Under the pieces are notes generated by a model. It saw nothing but the letters and a program-made list of their open reading frames with translations. It was not told where the DNA came from and made no database searches. A stretch of DNA of 38,875 nucleotides, from assembly GCF_030248535.1 (NCBI RefSeq), contig NZ_JAHGAJ010000038.1, positions 1-38,875 on the forward strand, read 5' to 3'. Both the position numbers and the translations under genes were made by a program. Positions 23,502 to 32,284 of the stretch are shown here, piece after piece. How positions within the stretch are numbered: position 1 is the first letter of the stretch; every line of letters starts with the position of its first letter. Source of the stretch: Vibrio sp. D404a. GTDB lineage: Bacteria; Pseudomonadota; Gammaproteobacteria; Enterobacterales; Vibrionaceae.

Positions 23502-24701
23502 TTACGCCTGCTTAAGCACGCCATGCCAAGATCTACCGGCCTTACCAAACAGTATAAATAGAGCTGGAACAATCAGGAACATCTGCAGTGCAATCATCAC
23601 TTGAGGCTCCAATTGCAAACGCTGCATGGTACCAACGAGTAGACCAGAGCCACTCATTTGAAACAGACCTAGCAATGCAGCCGCGGTGCCCGCACGGTCA
23701 CCAAACGGTTCTAATGCTTTACCTGCTGACGCACCCAGAATCCATGCAAAGCCAACCGATGATAGGAAGATTGGGAACATGAACGCGAGTGCTGTCGCAT
23801 GGTTCGCCAATACCAACATCAGTGCGCCTGCTAAGCCCAACAGAAGAATACCAACTACCAATGTCTTGTATGTACCAAAGCGATCCATGAACTTAGGTGC
23901 TGTGAATGCCGCAATGATGTTGAATGCTGCATTGATACCAAACCAGAAGGTAAATTCGTTCATGCTCATGCCGAGGCTTTCCATCAGAACCACTGGCGCC
24001 GATGTTACATACGCTAAGATCACCGCCATAGCCATCAAACACAGAGATGCGTGGAAAACAAACGATGGCGTTTTTAGAACGGACCAATAACGCTCAAGCT
24101 TAAATACCGCAACCTTTTCTGTTGCCGGGTTGGTCTCTTTCATCTGGAAGAAAAGAATCGCACCTACAACAACGGCAAACCCAGCCATAAAGCTGAAGTT
24201 TGAGCGCCAACCAAACTCTTGGGTTAACCAACTACCTAAAATAGGTGCTAGAGCAGGAATGAAACAGATAGCTCCGTTTAGGTAGCTGATCATCTTGCCA
24301 CTTTTTTCTGGACCAAATAGATCGCGAACTGTTGCGAACGCGGCAACAGATGTTGCACACGCTCCTAATCCTTGAAGCAGTCGAGCCATCAACATCATAT
24401 CAATAGACTGAGCGGCCCACGCCAAGCAAGCGCTCACTGCATAGATGCTGATACCGCCAAGGGCAACAGTTCGGCGACCTAATTTGTCCGCAAGAGGGCC
24501 GGCAAACAGTTGGCCAACACCCATCGCGAATAGGAACCAGGTAATGGTGTCTTGTGCTAACGCGTGTTCCACGTGAAACGTCGCAGAGATTTGAGGTAAA
24601 GCTGGTAAGTAAATATCGATCGCCAATGGGCTGAACAGAACAAGCATAGCCAATAGTGCTACTTGCAGCTTACTCGGGGATGGAAGCACATTCGAAGACA
24701 C
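23502..24701 (-). CDS. Bcr/CflA-type multidrug efflux MFS transporter
   Basis: A 399-residue major facilitator with 12 predicted helices. Conserved drug:H+ antiporter blocks include SPLAIDIYLPALPQI in helix 1 and the loop GPLADKLGRRTVALGG. Start is GTG with AGGAG six bases upstream. It diverges from a LysR regulator, with a dyad between them. The substrate is unknown; relatives export bicyclomycin, chloramphenicol or sulfonamides. A degenerate parS (24565-24580) lies within its 5' coding region. Confidence 0.9.
   Translation of the reverse strand: MSSNVLPSPSKLQVALLAMLVLFSPLAIDIYLPALPQISATFHVEHALAQDTITWFLFAMGVGQLFAGPLADKLGRRTVALGGISIYAVSACLAWAAQSIDMMLMARLLQGLGACATSVAAFATVRDLFGPEKSGKMISYLNGAICFIPALAPILGSWLTQEFGWRSNFSFMAGFAVVVGAILFFQMKETNPATEKVAVFKLERYWSVLKTPSFVFHASLCLMAMAVILAYVTSAPVVLMESLGMSMNEFTFWFGINAAFNIIAAFTAPKFMDRFGTYKTLVVGILLLGLAGALMLVLANHATALAFMFPIFLSSVGFAWILGASAGKALEPFGDRAGTAAALLGLFQMSGSGLLVGTMQRLQLEPQVMIALQMFLIVPALFILFGKAGRSWHGVLKQA
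24565..24580. promoter_or_regulatory. Degenerate parS-like site in MFS gene
   Basis: TGTTCCACGTGAAACG matches 14 of 16 bases of the ParB site TGTTTCACGTGAAACA; the central CACGTGAAAC is intact. It overlaps codons for FHVEH of the pump gene. It lies 3.3 kb from a perfect parS, which makes it a credible third member of the cluster. Confidence 0.55.
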
Positions 24702-24722
24702 ACGATTCTCCTAGTTAATAAA

Positions 24723-24740
24723 TTATGTTGCGCATCATAA
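24723..24740. promoter_or_regulatory. LysR-type operator dyad
   Basis: TTATGTTGCGCATCATAA is an 18-bp palindrome with a single mismatched pair, between the divergent MFS pump and LysR gene. It includes T-N11-A patterns, as expected for an autoregulatory LysR-type site that also controls the pump. Confidence 0.5.
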
Positions 24741-24804
24741 CCAACTAAAGATATGAACAAAAATGGCTTATACTCATTACCATTATTCCCATATGGAAAA
24801 TCTC

Positions 24805-25746
24805 ATGAATCTCGAAAAATTGTCTCGAATTGACCTCAATTTACTAGTTTGCTTGCAGGTTCTCCTCGAAGAGCTCAGTGTCACCCGCACCGCTCATCGG
24901 CTTTGTTTAAGTCAGTCAGCCGTCAGTAAATCATTAGCAAAGTTAAGGGAGCAATTCGACGACCCGCTGTTTACTCGTAGCGCTCATGGCTTACGTCCGA
25001 CACCTAAAGCTGTCTTCCTTAAGCCGCGCTTGGAGAACTTGATTAACCAACTAGAGGTGCTCTCTCAGCCAGAAACTTTCACGCCCTACAATAGCGATCA
25101 CAGCTTCCACATCGCCGCAGTTGAGAGTGTTTATCCGCTTATCCTGCCACACTTCTTACCCGCAATTTTCCAACAAGCACCGCACGTTAATATCAATACC
25201 CACGCGTGGACCGAGCAAACCTTCAAGAAGCTTCAGCTTGGCGAACTTGATATTGGATTAACCGGCAAAGACATCGACATCAATGACGCGCGGCTCACCA
25301 TGCTGCCACCCGATGATATCTGTGAGCAAGAGATCTATCGCGATGCGCAGATGTGTGTGTTGAGGCGCAACCACCCTGCTCTTGAAAAAAATTGGGATTT
25401 AGAAACTTACCTTGCACAGAGACATGTGCAGGTAAGGTGCGATGGTAATGATCGCTGGCTGCTCGATTATAAGCTTGCTGATATAGGTCGACAGCGTGAT
25501 ATCGCAATCTCTGTACCTGACTTTAATAGCGCCGCTAGCTTGTGTACCTACACCGATTTTGTGTTCACAGCACCGAGCCATTTTACTTATCTTGTTGCTA
25601 AACAGATGGATCTCGTGGTCGTGCCGCTGCCTCTGGAATTCCCGCCAATGGCATACACTCTGTTCTGGCATAGAGACAGAGAAAACGACCCTGCTCTAAC
25701 TTGGCTGCGAGATATCATCAAAGAAAAAACTCTACACCTTAGATAA
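24805..25746 (+). CDS. LysR-family transcriptional regulator
   Basis: A 313-residue regulator: N-terminal winged HTH (RIDLNLLVCLQVLLEELSVT, then LSQSAVSKSLAKLREQFDDP) and a periplasmic-binding-protein-like effector domain. The start at MNLEKLSRIDLN has GGA seven bases upstream and gives the usual LysR N-terminus; in-frame ATGs at 24763 and 24793 are possible. It faces the Bcr/CflA pump and likely regulates it. Effector unknown. Confidence 0.9.
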   Translation: MNLEKLSRIDLNLLVCLQVLLEELSVTRTAHRLCLSQSAVSKSLAKLREQFDDPLFTRSAHGLRPTPKAVFLKPRLENLINQLEVLSQPETFTPYNSDHSFHIAAVESVYPLILPHFLPAIFQQAPHVNINTHAWTEQTFKKLQLGELDIGLTGKDIDINDARLTMLPPDDICEQEIYRDAQMCVLRRNHPALEKNWDLETYLAQRHVQVRCDGNDRWLLDYKLADIGRQRDIAISVPDFNSAASLCTYTDFVFTAPSHFTYLVAKQMDLVVVPLPLEFPPMAYTLFWHRDRENDPALTWLRDIIKEKTLHLR

Positions 25747-25950
25747 AAATGACGTACGCCGTTTGCTCTCTTACGATAAAATGAGTAGCTTAACTGTCGA
25801 TAGTCCTTTTTGGCTCATCTATGGCCAGTTGTATTCCAGCTCAATTGAAATATCGACTTTGTTCAGTTGAACTATATTTTGCGTTAAGCCGATGAATACA
25901 GCGCCCACACCTGAGCATCAAGGAGCGGTAATTTGAAGGAATAAACACAG

Positions 25951-27741
25951 ATGCATAACGATACTCAAAGCCGCGTGAATGCAATTCGCGAATGGCTAGC
26001 ACAACACAATATTGACGCCCTACTTGTCCCACACGAAGACGAGTACTTGGGTGAATACGTACCGGCTCACAATGAGCGCCTACATTGGCTAACAGGCTTT
26101 ACGGGTTCAGCCGGCGCTGCTGTGATCACTAAAGACAAAGCAGCAATGTTTGTCGATGGCCGCTACACAGTACAAGTGACCAAACAGGTTCCTGCGGAAC
26201 TTTTCGAATATCGTCATCTGATTGAAGAGCCTGCTCTTGACTGGATCAAAGAACAGCTTGCTCAAGGTGCATCTGTTGCTATCGACCCTCGAATGCACAA
26301 CTCTGCGTGGCTAGACGTAGCTCAAGCTAAGCTAGCTGATGACATTGAACTTAAGATATTAGAAAGCAACCCTATCGATGAGCTGTGGAGCGACCGCCCT
26401 GCACCGGTTGTTTCTGACGTACGCCTAATGCCAACAGACGCTGTTGGTCAATCAAGCGAAAGCAAGCGCCAAGAGATCGCCGAGCTTGTTAAAAAAGCAG
26501 GTGCTGATAGCGCAGTTATCACAGCGCTAGACTCTATCTGTTGGCTATTGAATGTACGTGGCTTAGATGTCTCTCGCCTGCCTGTACTATTGTCTCACGC
26601 TATCCTCCACTCAGATTCTAGTGTTGAGTTCTTCCTAGACCCAGCACGTATCCCAGCTGAGTTTGCTGCTCACGTGGGTGCTGGTGTGACCGTCCATCAC
26701 CCAGAAGCACTTCAATCTCGTTTAGAAGTGCTAACAGGCAAAAACGTTCTTGTGGATCCAGCGACCAGCAATGCTTGGTTTAAACTGGTGCTGCAAAACT
26801 CAGGCGCTAATGTAGTGAGCAAAGCTGACCCATGCCTAATGCCAAAAGCAGCAAAAAATGCAGTAGAAATCGCAGGCATGAAAGCGTGTCATGTTCGCGA
26901 TGGTGTTGCGATGACTCAGTTCTTATGTTGGTTAGATGTAGAAGTTGCTGCAGGTAACCTACACGATGAAGCGACGCTATCAGACAAGCTCGAGGCTTTC
27001 CGTCAACAAGACCCAACACTAATGGATCTAAGCTTTGATACCATTTCTGCTGCCGGTGGTAACGCAGCTATGTGTCACTACAACCATGAGAATCAACCTG
27101 AACTAGGTAAGCTTGAGCTAAATACGCTTTACCTTGTTGATTCAGGCGGTCAGTACCTAGACGGTACAACCGATATCACACGCACCATCGCGATTGGTCA
27201 GCCATCACAAGAGATGATTAAGCAGTTCACCTTAGCACTAAAAGGTCATATTGGTGTGGCTCGTGCTCGATTCCCGAAAGGTACACGCGGTTACCAAATC
27301 GATACCCTTGCTCGTCAGCACCTTTGGGCTGAAGGCTACGATTACGACCACGGCACCGGTCATGGTGTAGGTCACTTCTTAAGTGTCCACGAAGGTCCTG
27401 CTAGCATTTCGAAGAAGCAAATTGATGTACCTATTACTGAAGGTATGGTGCTGTCGAATGAACCGGGTTACTACCGCGCAGACGCATTTGGTATTCGTAT
27501 TGAGAACCTAGAGTTAGTTGTTGAAACACCAACTCAGGGTGATTTCCCTGTACTGTCGTTTGAGTCACTAACGCGCTGTCCAATCGACAAACGCAACATT
27601 AACGTTGATATGTTAACTCGCCCTGAATTGGCTTGGCTTAACGATTATCATCAGAAGGTATGGGACGACATCAGCCCACTTGTAGAGGGTGATGTAAAAG
27701 AGTGGCTTCAAGCTGCAACCCTACCATTAGCGCATTCTTAA
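25951..27741 (+). CDS. Xaa-Pro aminopeptidase (M24B family)
   Basis: A 596-residue cytosolic metallopeptidase of the long three-domain AMPP type: two creatinase-like N-terminal domains and a C-terminal pita-bread catalytic domain. Metal ligands are visible in order: Asp in YLVDSGGQY, Asp in GTTDITRT, His in GHGVGHFLSVHEG, Glu in LSNEPGYY and Glu in GIRIENLELV. It removes an N-terminal residue before proline. Not orthologous to E. coli PepP (441 residues), which is shorter. AAGGA precedes the ATG. The 204-base gap after the LysR gene shows nothing recognisable. Terminator follows. Confidence 0.92.
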   Translation: MHNDTQSRVNAIREWLAQHNIDALLVPHEDEYLGEYVPAHNERLHWLTGFTGSAGAAVITKDKAAMFVDGRYTVQVTKQVPAELFEYRHLIEEPALDWIKEQLAQGASVAIDPRMHNSAWLDVAQAKLADDIELKILESNPIDELWSDRPAPVVSDVRLMPTDAVGQSSESKRQEIAELVKKAGADSAVITALDSICWLLNVRGLDVSRLPVLLSHAILHSDSSVEFFLDPARIPAEFAAHVGAGVTVHHPEALQSRLEVLTGKNVLVDPATSNAWFKLVLQNSGANVVSKADPCLMPKAAKNAVEIAGMKACHVRDGVAMTQFLCWLDVEVAAGNLHDEATLSDKLEAFRQQDPTLMDLSFDTISAAGGNAAMCHYNHENQPELGKLELNTLYLVDSGGQYLDGTTDITRTIAIGQPSQEMIKQFTLALKGHIGVARARFPKGTRGYQIDTLARQHLWAEGYDYDHGTGHGVGHFLSVHEGPASISKKQIDVPITEGMVLSNEPGYYRADAFGIRIENLELVVETPTQGDFPVLSFESLTRCPIDKRNINVDMLTRPELAWLNDYHQKVWDDISPLVEGDVKEWLQAATLPLAHS

Positions 27742-27774
27742 TCTCATTTGCTTGAGACTATTTTCCCGCGATCT

Positions 27775-27801
27775 AAAAGGCTCTCCATTGGAGAGCCTTT
27801 T
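27775..27801. terminator. Bidirectional terminator between aminopeptidase and thi operon
   Basis: AAAAGGCTCTCC, loop ATT, GGAGAGCCTTTT is a perfect 12-bp stem with T tracts each way. It ends the aminopeptidase gene and can end the leftward thi operon, 71 bases after thiH. Confidence 0.88.
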
Positions 27802-27842
27802 ATTAACGGTAACCGAGTAGTTTTATGCCAGATGTTCAAGAA

Positions 27843-27858
27843 TGTTTCACGTGAAACA
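27843..27858. promoter_or_regulatory. parS, ParB binding site (perfect)
   Basis: TGTTTCACGTGAAACA is identical to the universal 16-bp chromosomal parS. It lies between the bidirectional terminator and the 3' end of thiH, outside coding DNA. ParB loads here and spreads to form the partition complex of the origin region. Confidence 0.93.
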
Positions 27859-27871
27859 CTCCATACTGTGG

Positions 27872-28984
27872 TTAACCTGAATACGCCGAATGCCAATCAC
27901 GCCATACTGGATCGAACCCCTTATCACGAATCATCCCTTCGACAGATGCCGCACTTCTCTCGTCACTGATCTCAAACTGCTCTAACTCGACATCGTCCAT
28001 CGCATAGCCACCGGGCTGTGTTTTCGACGCTGCTGACATAGAGGTGACTCCGAGTGGCAATACATTGTCTCTAAATGCAGGTGATTCGCGAGTCGATAGT
28101 GACAACTCTACCTCTGGGTTTAACAAGCGATACGCACAGATCAATTGCACTAACTGTTTATCCGTCATCACTGATTTGGGCTGTAAAGCACCCTCACAAG
28201 GACGCAAACGTGGGAACGAGATTGAATAGCGAGTCTGCCAATAGGTTCGCTCCAAGTAATCTAGATGTGCAGCCACATAGAAACAATCCGTGCGCCACTC
28301 CTCTAGACCGATCAACGCACCAATACCGATTTTATCGATACCTGCTTTCGCTAAGCGATCTGGGGTATCAAGGCGATATTCGAAGTCAGTCTTGTTGCCA
28401 CGCAAGTGATGCTCACCATAGGTCGATGGATGATAGGTCTCTTGATACACCATCACCGCATCGAGACCTAAAGTCTTGAGCTCTACATATTGCTCTTGGT
28501 CGAGTGGCTGCACTTCCATCGCAAGGTAGTTAAACTGGTCCTTAATCATCGGCACTATTTCACGGAAGTATTTCATCCCTACTTTGGTTTCATGCTCACC
28601 AGTTACCAACAACACGCTATCAAATTTCATCGCTTTGATGGCGTCAATTTCTGCGGAGACTTCATCACGGTCAAGTGTCTTGCGCTTGATGCGGTTCTCC
28701 ATTGAGAAGCCACAATAGGTACAAGCGTTGGCACACAAGTTCGACAGGTACAAAGGTATGTATAGCGACATCGTATTACCGAAACGCTTGCGCGTCAGTG
28801 AGTACGACAGCTGTGCCATTTGCTCTAGATAAGGCTCAGCAGCCGGTGAGATTAACGCTTTGAAATCTTCCAAGTCGCGCTTAGGCTTGTTCAAAGCACG
28901 CTCTACATCTTGCGCAGTCTTGGCATAAATCGACATCGAAATGTCATCCCAATTGAGCTGTTTAAATTGTTCAACAAAACTCAT
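27872..28984 (-). CDS. thiH: 2-iminoacetate synthase ThiH (tyrosine lyase)
   Basis: A 370-residue radical-SAM enzyme that cleaves tyrosine to dehydroglycine for the thiazole ring of thiamin, in complex with ThiG. The CX3CX2C cluster motif is Cys84, Cys88 and Cys91 (CANACTYCGF). Start at MSFVEQF has GAGGA six bases upstream; a GTG two codons earlier overlaps that site. Last gene of thiC-E-F-S-G-H, 20 bases after thiG. Its presence implies anaerobic-type tyrosine-dependent thiazole synthesis rather than ThiO. Confidence 0.95.
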   Translation of the reverse strand: MSFVEQFKQLNWDDISMSIYAKTAQDVERALNKPKRDLEDFKALISPAAEPYLEQMAQLSYSLTRKRFGNTMSLYIPLYLSNLCANACTYCGFSMENRIKRKTLDRDEVSAEIDAIKAMKFDSVLLVTGEHETKVGMKYFREIVPMIKDQFNYLAMEVQPLDQEQYVELKTLGLDAVMVYQETYHPSTYGEHHLRGNKTDFEYRLDTPDRLAKAGIDKIGIGALIGLEEWRTDCFYVAAHLDYLERTYWQTRYSISFPRLRPCEGALQPKSVMTDKQLVQLICAYRLLNPEVELSLSTRESPAFRDNVLPLGVTSMSAASKTQPGGYAMDDVELEQFEISDERSAASVEGMIRDKGFDPVWRDWHSAYSG

Positions 28985-29004
28985 GGTCACTCCTCGCTCA
29001 TCAG

Positions 29005-29772
29005 TTAAAGCTCATCTAAGAATGACGTCAAAGGGCTCGATGCCACAGCGTGAGATACCTTACCTGCTAATCCAGCTTCATAAGCCATACGACCAGATTC
29101 AACAGCCAACTTAAAAGCTCTTGCCATCGCAACCGGATCGCTTGCAGCAGCAATCGCGGTGTTTACTAGCACCGCATCCGCACCCATCTCCATTGCGCGC
29201 GCCGCATGAGAAGGCGCGCCTATCCCAGCATCAACTACTACGGGCACGTTAGCTTGGTCGATAATGATTTCGAGGAAGTCGTGGGAGACGATGCCTTTAT
29301 TCGAACCGATTGGTGCGCCCAATGGCATTACCGCAGCACAACCTACTTCTTCTAAGCGTTTACACAACACTGGGTCAGCATGGCAATAAGGAAGAACGAT
29401 AAAGCCTTCACGTACAAGTTGTTCTGCTGCGGCTAGCGTTTCGATTGGGTCTGGCATTAAGTATTTTGGATCTGGGTGAATTTCTAGCTTGAGCCAGTTG
29501 GTCCCCAGAGCTTCGCGTGCAAGTTGGGCAGCAAATACGGCGTCTTTTGCCGTTTTAGCGCCCGAGGTGTTCGGCAATAAGCTAACACCTGCCTCTACGA
29601 GAGGCTGTAAGATATCATCTTGTTGGTCGTTAACATCGACTCGTTTCAGAGCCATGGTAGCCAGTTGAGAACCAGAAACTTGAATCGCCTCTGTCATTAA
29701 ACCACTGTTTGCGAATTTTCCTGTTCCGGTGAACAGTCTCGATTCGAACTGCTTATCTCCAATACGTAGCAT
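29005..29772 (-). CDS. thiG: Thiazole synthase ThiG
   Basis: A 255-residue TIM-barrel enzyme that joins deoxyxylulose phosphate, dehydroglycine and ThiS-thiocarboxylate into the thiazole. The Schiff-base lysine is in WLKLEIHPD and the phosphate loop regions VVDAGIGAPSHAARAMEMG and GADAVLVNTAIAAA are intact. It starts five bases after thiS. Confidence 0.95.
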   Translation of the reverse strand: MLRIGDKQFESRLFTGTGKFANSGLMTEAIQVSGSQLATMALKRVDVNDQQDDILQPLVEAGVSLLPNTSGAKTAKDAVFAAQLAREALGTNWLKLEIHPDPKYLMPDPIETLAAAEQLVREGFIVLPYCHADPVLCKRLEEVGCAAVMPLGAPIGSNKGIVSHDFLEIIIDQANVPVVVDAGIGAPSHAARAMEMGADAVLVNTAIAAASDPVAMARAFKLAVESGRMAYEAGLAGKVSHAVASSPLTSFLDEL

Positions 29773-29777
29773 CTCAG

Positions 29778-29981
29778 TTATCCCCCTGCAATTGCTTGAA
29801 ACAGAGAGATACTATCTCCCTCACATAATACGGTGCTTGCCCATTCGCTGCGTGGAACAACGCTATTGTTGATGGCAAACACGCAGCCCATTTCTGGTAA
29901 TTCAAATTGAACAATCACTTGCTGAAGATTGGACTGACTCGCGACCTGTTGCTGTTGTTCGTTGATAGCGACAGTGATCAT
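29778..29981 (-). CDS. thiS: Sulfur carrier protein ThiS
   Basis: A 67-residue ubiquitin-like protein ending in the obligatory Gly-Gly (FQAIAGG), which ThiF adenylates and which then carries sulfur as thiocarboxylate to ThiG. I start at MITVAINEQQ, where GAAGG lies seven bases upstream and the family beta strand begins; in-frame ATGs at 30029 and 30077 would add unrelated residues. The 175 bases between thiF and this start show no other gene. Confidence 0.92.
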   Translation of the reverse strand: MITVAINEQQQQVASQSNLQQVIVQFELPEMGCVFAINNSVVPRSEWASTVLCEGDSISLFQAIAGG

Positions 29982-30156
29982 CTCACCGCCTTCAAGCCCG
30001 TCACTCAGGCTTTGTTGTACTGTTGTCATTTGTTTTAATTCTCTATGTTCTCGACGATTGCTTCTTAAGCAGAGCATCGAAAGCTATTGCTACTGCAAGC
30101 AGAGCCTCAATAGCTTCATCACTCTCATGGAGCAATGTGCTCTGGGTGTTCAGGTA

Positions 30157-30912
30157 CTAACGACATACCTGACAGTTGTTGTCTTTTGGTACCATCATCT
30201 GTTGCCACTGCATTCGCAAGCCATCAAAGATATGCAGCTTACTTGTCGCAACATGAAACTGGCCCGTAGCGAGTTTTTGAATCGCCGCCAGTGCTTGGTA
30301 ATTTCCTAACGTCCCTACGACCGGACCAATCACGCCACTTTCGCTGCACTTTTGAGCCTGACTCAGTTCATCGAATGGATATAGGCAGCGATAACAAGCC
30401 GACGTAGGTTGTAAGTCTTGATAGTCAAAGACAGCAAACTGCCCCTGCCATCCAATTGCTGCAGCGGAAATCAGCGGCGTTTTTTGCTCATAACAAGCTC
30501 GATTAATCATCTGTCTCGTTGGCATGTTATCGCTGCAATCAAGCACAACGTCGGCAAGCATGATCTCGAGTGACAGCTGATTCTGGTCAAGGCGCTTTTC
30601 AATAGCACGAACCTGCACCATCGGATTGAGCTCAAACAATTGCTTTGCGGTCGCTGCTGTTTTGGTTTGTTTTAAATCTTGCTCACGATAGATGATCTGC
30701 CTTTGTAGATTGCTGCTCTCGACAACATCATCATCAACGACGACAAGCTTCCCAACACCTGCTGCGGCTAAATACAGACTCGCTGCACTACCTAATCCAC
30801 CACAGCCGATAATGAGTACGTGAGATTGACCAAGCTGGGCTTGGCCTTTTTCACCGACTTCTGGGAGAGCGACTTGACGTTGATAGCGCAAAAACTCCTT
30901 ATCATTAAGCAC
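30157..30912 (-). CDS. thiF: ThiS adenylyltransferase ThiF
   Basis: A 251-residue E1-like enzyme that activates the ThiS C-terminus with ATP. The nucleotide loop is IIGCGGLGSAASLYLAAAG, followed by VDDDVVESSNLQRQ and the DCSDN loop; zinc-binding cysteine pairs are CYRC and CQVC at the C-terminus. It overlaps the thiE 3' end by eight bases. Relatives (MoeB) act on MoaD, but the thi operon settles the role. Confidence 0.94.
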   Translation of the reverse strand: MLNDKEFLRYQRQVALPEVGEKGQAQLGQSHVLIIGCGGLGSAASLYLAAAGVGKLVVVDDDVVESSNLQRQIIYREQDLKQTKTAATAKQLFELNPMVQVRAIEKRLDQNQLSLEIMLADVVLDCSDNMPTRQMINRACYEQKTPLISAAAIGWQGQFAVFDYQDLQPTSACYRCLYPFDELSQAQKCSESGVIGPVVGTLGNYQALAAIQKLATGQFHVATSKLHIFDGLRMQWQQMMVPKDNNCQVCR

Positions 30913-32284
30913 ACACTTCCCCTACTTCATTTGATTGAGTCACAGTGAATGTCTGCTGTCTTTCTCGCATCAGGTTGCTAAAGAAATCAATCACAGCCTG
31001 TGGGTCGTCAGATAAAGTAATAGCTCTAACCACAGCTAAGCTTGTTACCCCAGACTGCCAAACCAGATCGGCATTGCTTTGGTCGATACCGCCAATTGCC
31101 ACTGTTGGGTAACCCAGTTGCTCAATGGCTTGCGTTTCCTTACGGCCAGTTGCTCCATAAGGAATGGTATCAATCAGCTTTTGATATAAAGCCAAACGCA
31201 CAAGACCTTGAGGTTTAGAGGGCATATCTTTGGTTGTGGTTGGGAAGATATGTCCTAATGCAATGTAGCTTGGGTGGATCTGAACAATACGTAGTAGCTC
31301 ATAGTAACCATGGGTTGATAGACCCAGTCGAATACCCGCCCGGCTCAATTGTGCCAGATTGGATTCTTCAATATCTTCCTGACCAAGATGTACACCATAA
31401 GCGCCATGCTTGATCGCCAACTGCCAATAGTCATTGATGAAAACTTGGGCATCGTATTGTCGACCTAGTTCAATCGCTCTTTGCACCTGTTGCTCTAAGT
31501 CAGCTTGTTGCGGATTCTTGATGCGTAGTTGGATGGTGTTAATCCCCATAGGCAATAAACGCTCAATCCAATCCACATCATCCACTACTGGGTACAGCCC
31601 AAGACTCTGCTTTGTCAGTGTAGGAAAGCTAACGGACTCCCCCTGTGCAGACCATCCGACTTGAATGCCCAACCGCGCATCCTCAAGAACTGGAGTCGGG
31701 AATGCTGAGAAGTGGTATGCCCAATCAATGGAATGATTCACTGTTCGTGTTCTGTCAGACAAAGCCGATGTTTCACGTGAAACATCTCCCTGCGGAGACA
31801 TCATTGCACGCGCCAGAGTTAGCGTATCTTCAATAGGGAAATCGAGGATTAGCAGCGTTAGCACCCACGCGAAGTGACTCCCAGCAACAAGGTTGGAGGC
31901 CTGTTGAGAGGTGACGGACAATGCTCTGACTTCACCGTTGATGGGATGACGCCAGATATCAAGGTGTTTGCCATCACTGTGTTCAGGTTGATCGGCAACG
32001 CCTATGAAAACTGAGCCAACGGCTCGCTGTGCGCACGACTTAATCGAGAGCTCTGAGCGATAGAGGAAGCGATAATCCGTTGAGCTATCTAACGCTGACG
32101 TTTGAATAATATCGCTAGAAATCGATGTAATGAGTTGGTCTTGAACAAGTTCAACACATTGAGTTGGGCTTACACCCAACTCGATGCTGTCGATACTAAA
32201 ACCCTGCTCTTTCGCCAACAACAAACATTGCTGAACTAAACCGGTTAGCTCAATCAATGATGACGGAATAAGGATTCTATTCAT
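30905..32284 (-). CDS. thiE: Thiamin-phosphate synthase ThiE with extra N-terminal domain
   Basis: Residues about 228-440 are a complete ThiE barrel: GLYPVVDD, GINTIQLRIKN, FINDYWQLAIKHGAYGVHLG, GLSTH, IALGHIFPTTTKD and the AIGGI phosphate site. It couples HMP-PP with thiazole phosphate. The enzyme is normally about 210 residues; here a further ~225 precede it. That part has a stretch (ASNLVAGSHFAWVLTLLILD then FPIEDTLTLARAMM) reminiscent of the C-terminal anion-hole helix of ThiD-type HMP(-P) kinases, but the catalytic GTG(C/D) motif is replaced by AGSH, so a decayed kinase-like domain is my reading. The linker (166-172) encodes a perfect parS. Overlaps thiC by one base and thiF by eight. 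Confidence 0.92.
   Translation of the reverse strand: MNRILIPSSLIELTGLVQQCLLLAKEQGFSIDSIELGVSPTQCVELVQDQLITSISSDIIQTSALDSSTDYRFLYRSELSIKSCAQRAVGSVFIGVADQPEHSDGKHLDIWRHPINGEVRALSVTSQQASNLVAGSHFAWVLTLLILDFPIEDTLTLARAMMSPQGDVSRETSALSDRTRTVNHSIDWAYHFSAFPTPVLEDARLGIQVGWSAQGESVSFPTLTKQSLGLYPVVDDVDWIERLLPMGINTIQLRIKNPQQADLEQQVQRAIELGRQYDAQVFINDYWQLAIKHGAYGVHLGQEDIEESNLAQLSRAGIRLGLSTHGYYELLRIVQIHPSYIALGHIFPTTTKDMPSKPQGLVRLALYQKLIDTIPYGATGRKETQAIEQLGYPTVAIGGIDQSNADLVWQSGVTSLAVVRAITLSDDPQAVIDFFSNLMRERQQTFTVTQSNEVGEVCA
31769..31784. promoter_or_regulatory. parS, ParB binding site (perfect), inside thiE
   Basis: TGTTTCACGTGAAACA, extending to a 20-bp palindrome with flanking GA and TC. On the coding strand it specifies DVSRET in the linker of ThiE, so the site is held within a protein-coding frame. 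It is 3.9 kb from the other perfect parS. Confidence 0.93.

Noticed and set aside
27748..27969. 73-residue plus-strand frame after the aminopeptidase
   Set aside because: It spans a terminator hairpin and a parS, then runs antisense into thiH.
29982..30077. N-terminal extension of ThiS by 32 residues
   Set aside because: ThiS proteins are about 66 residues and start at the first beta strand; a better ribosome-binding site precedes the internal ATG.
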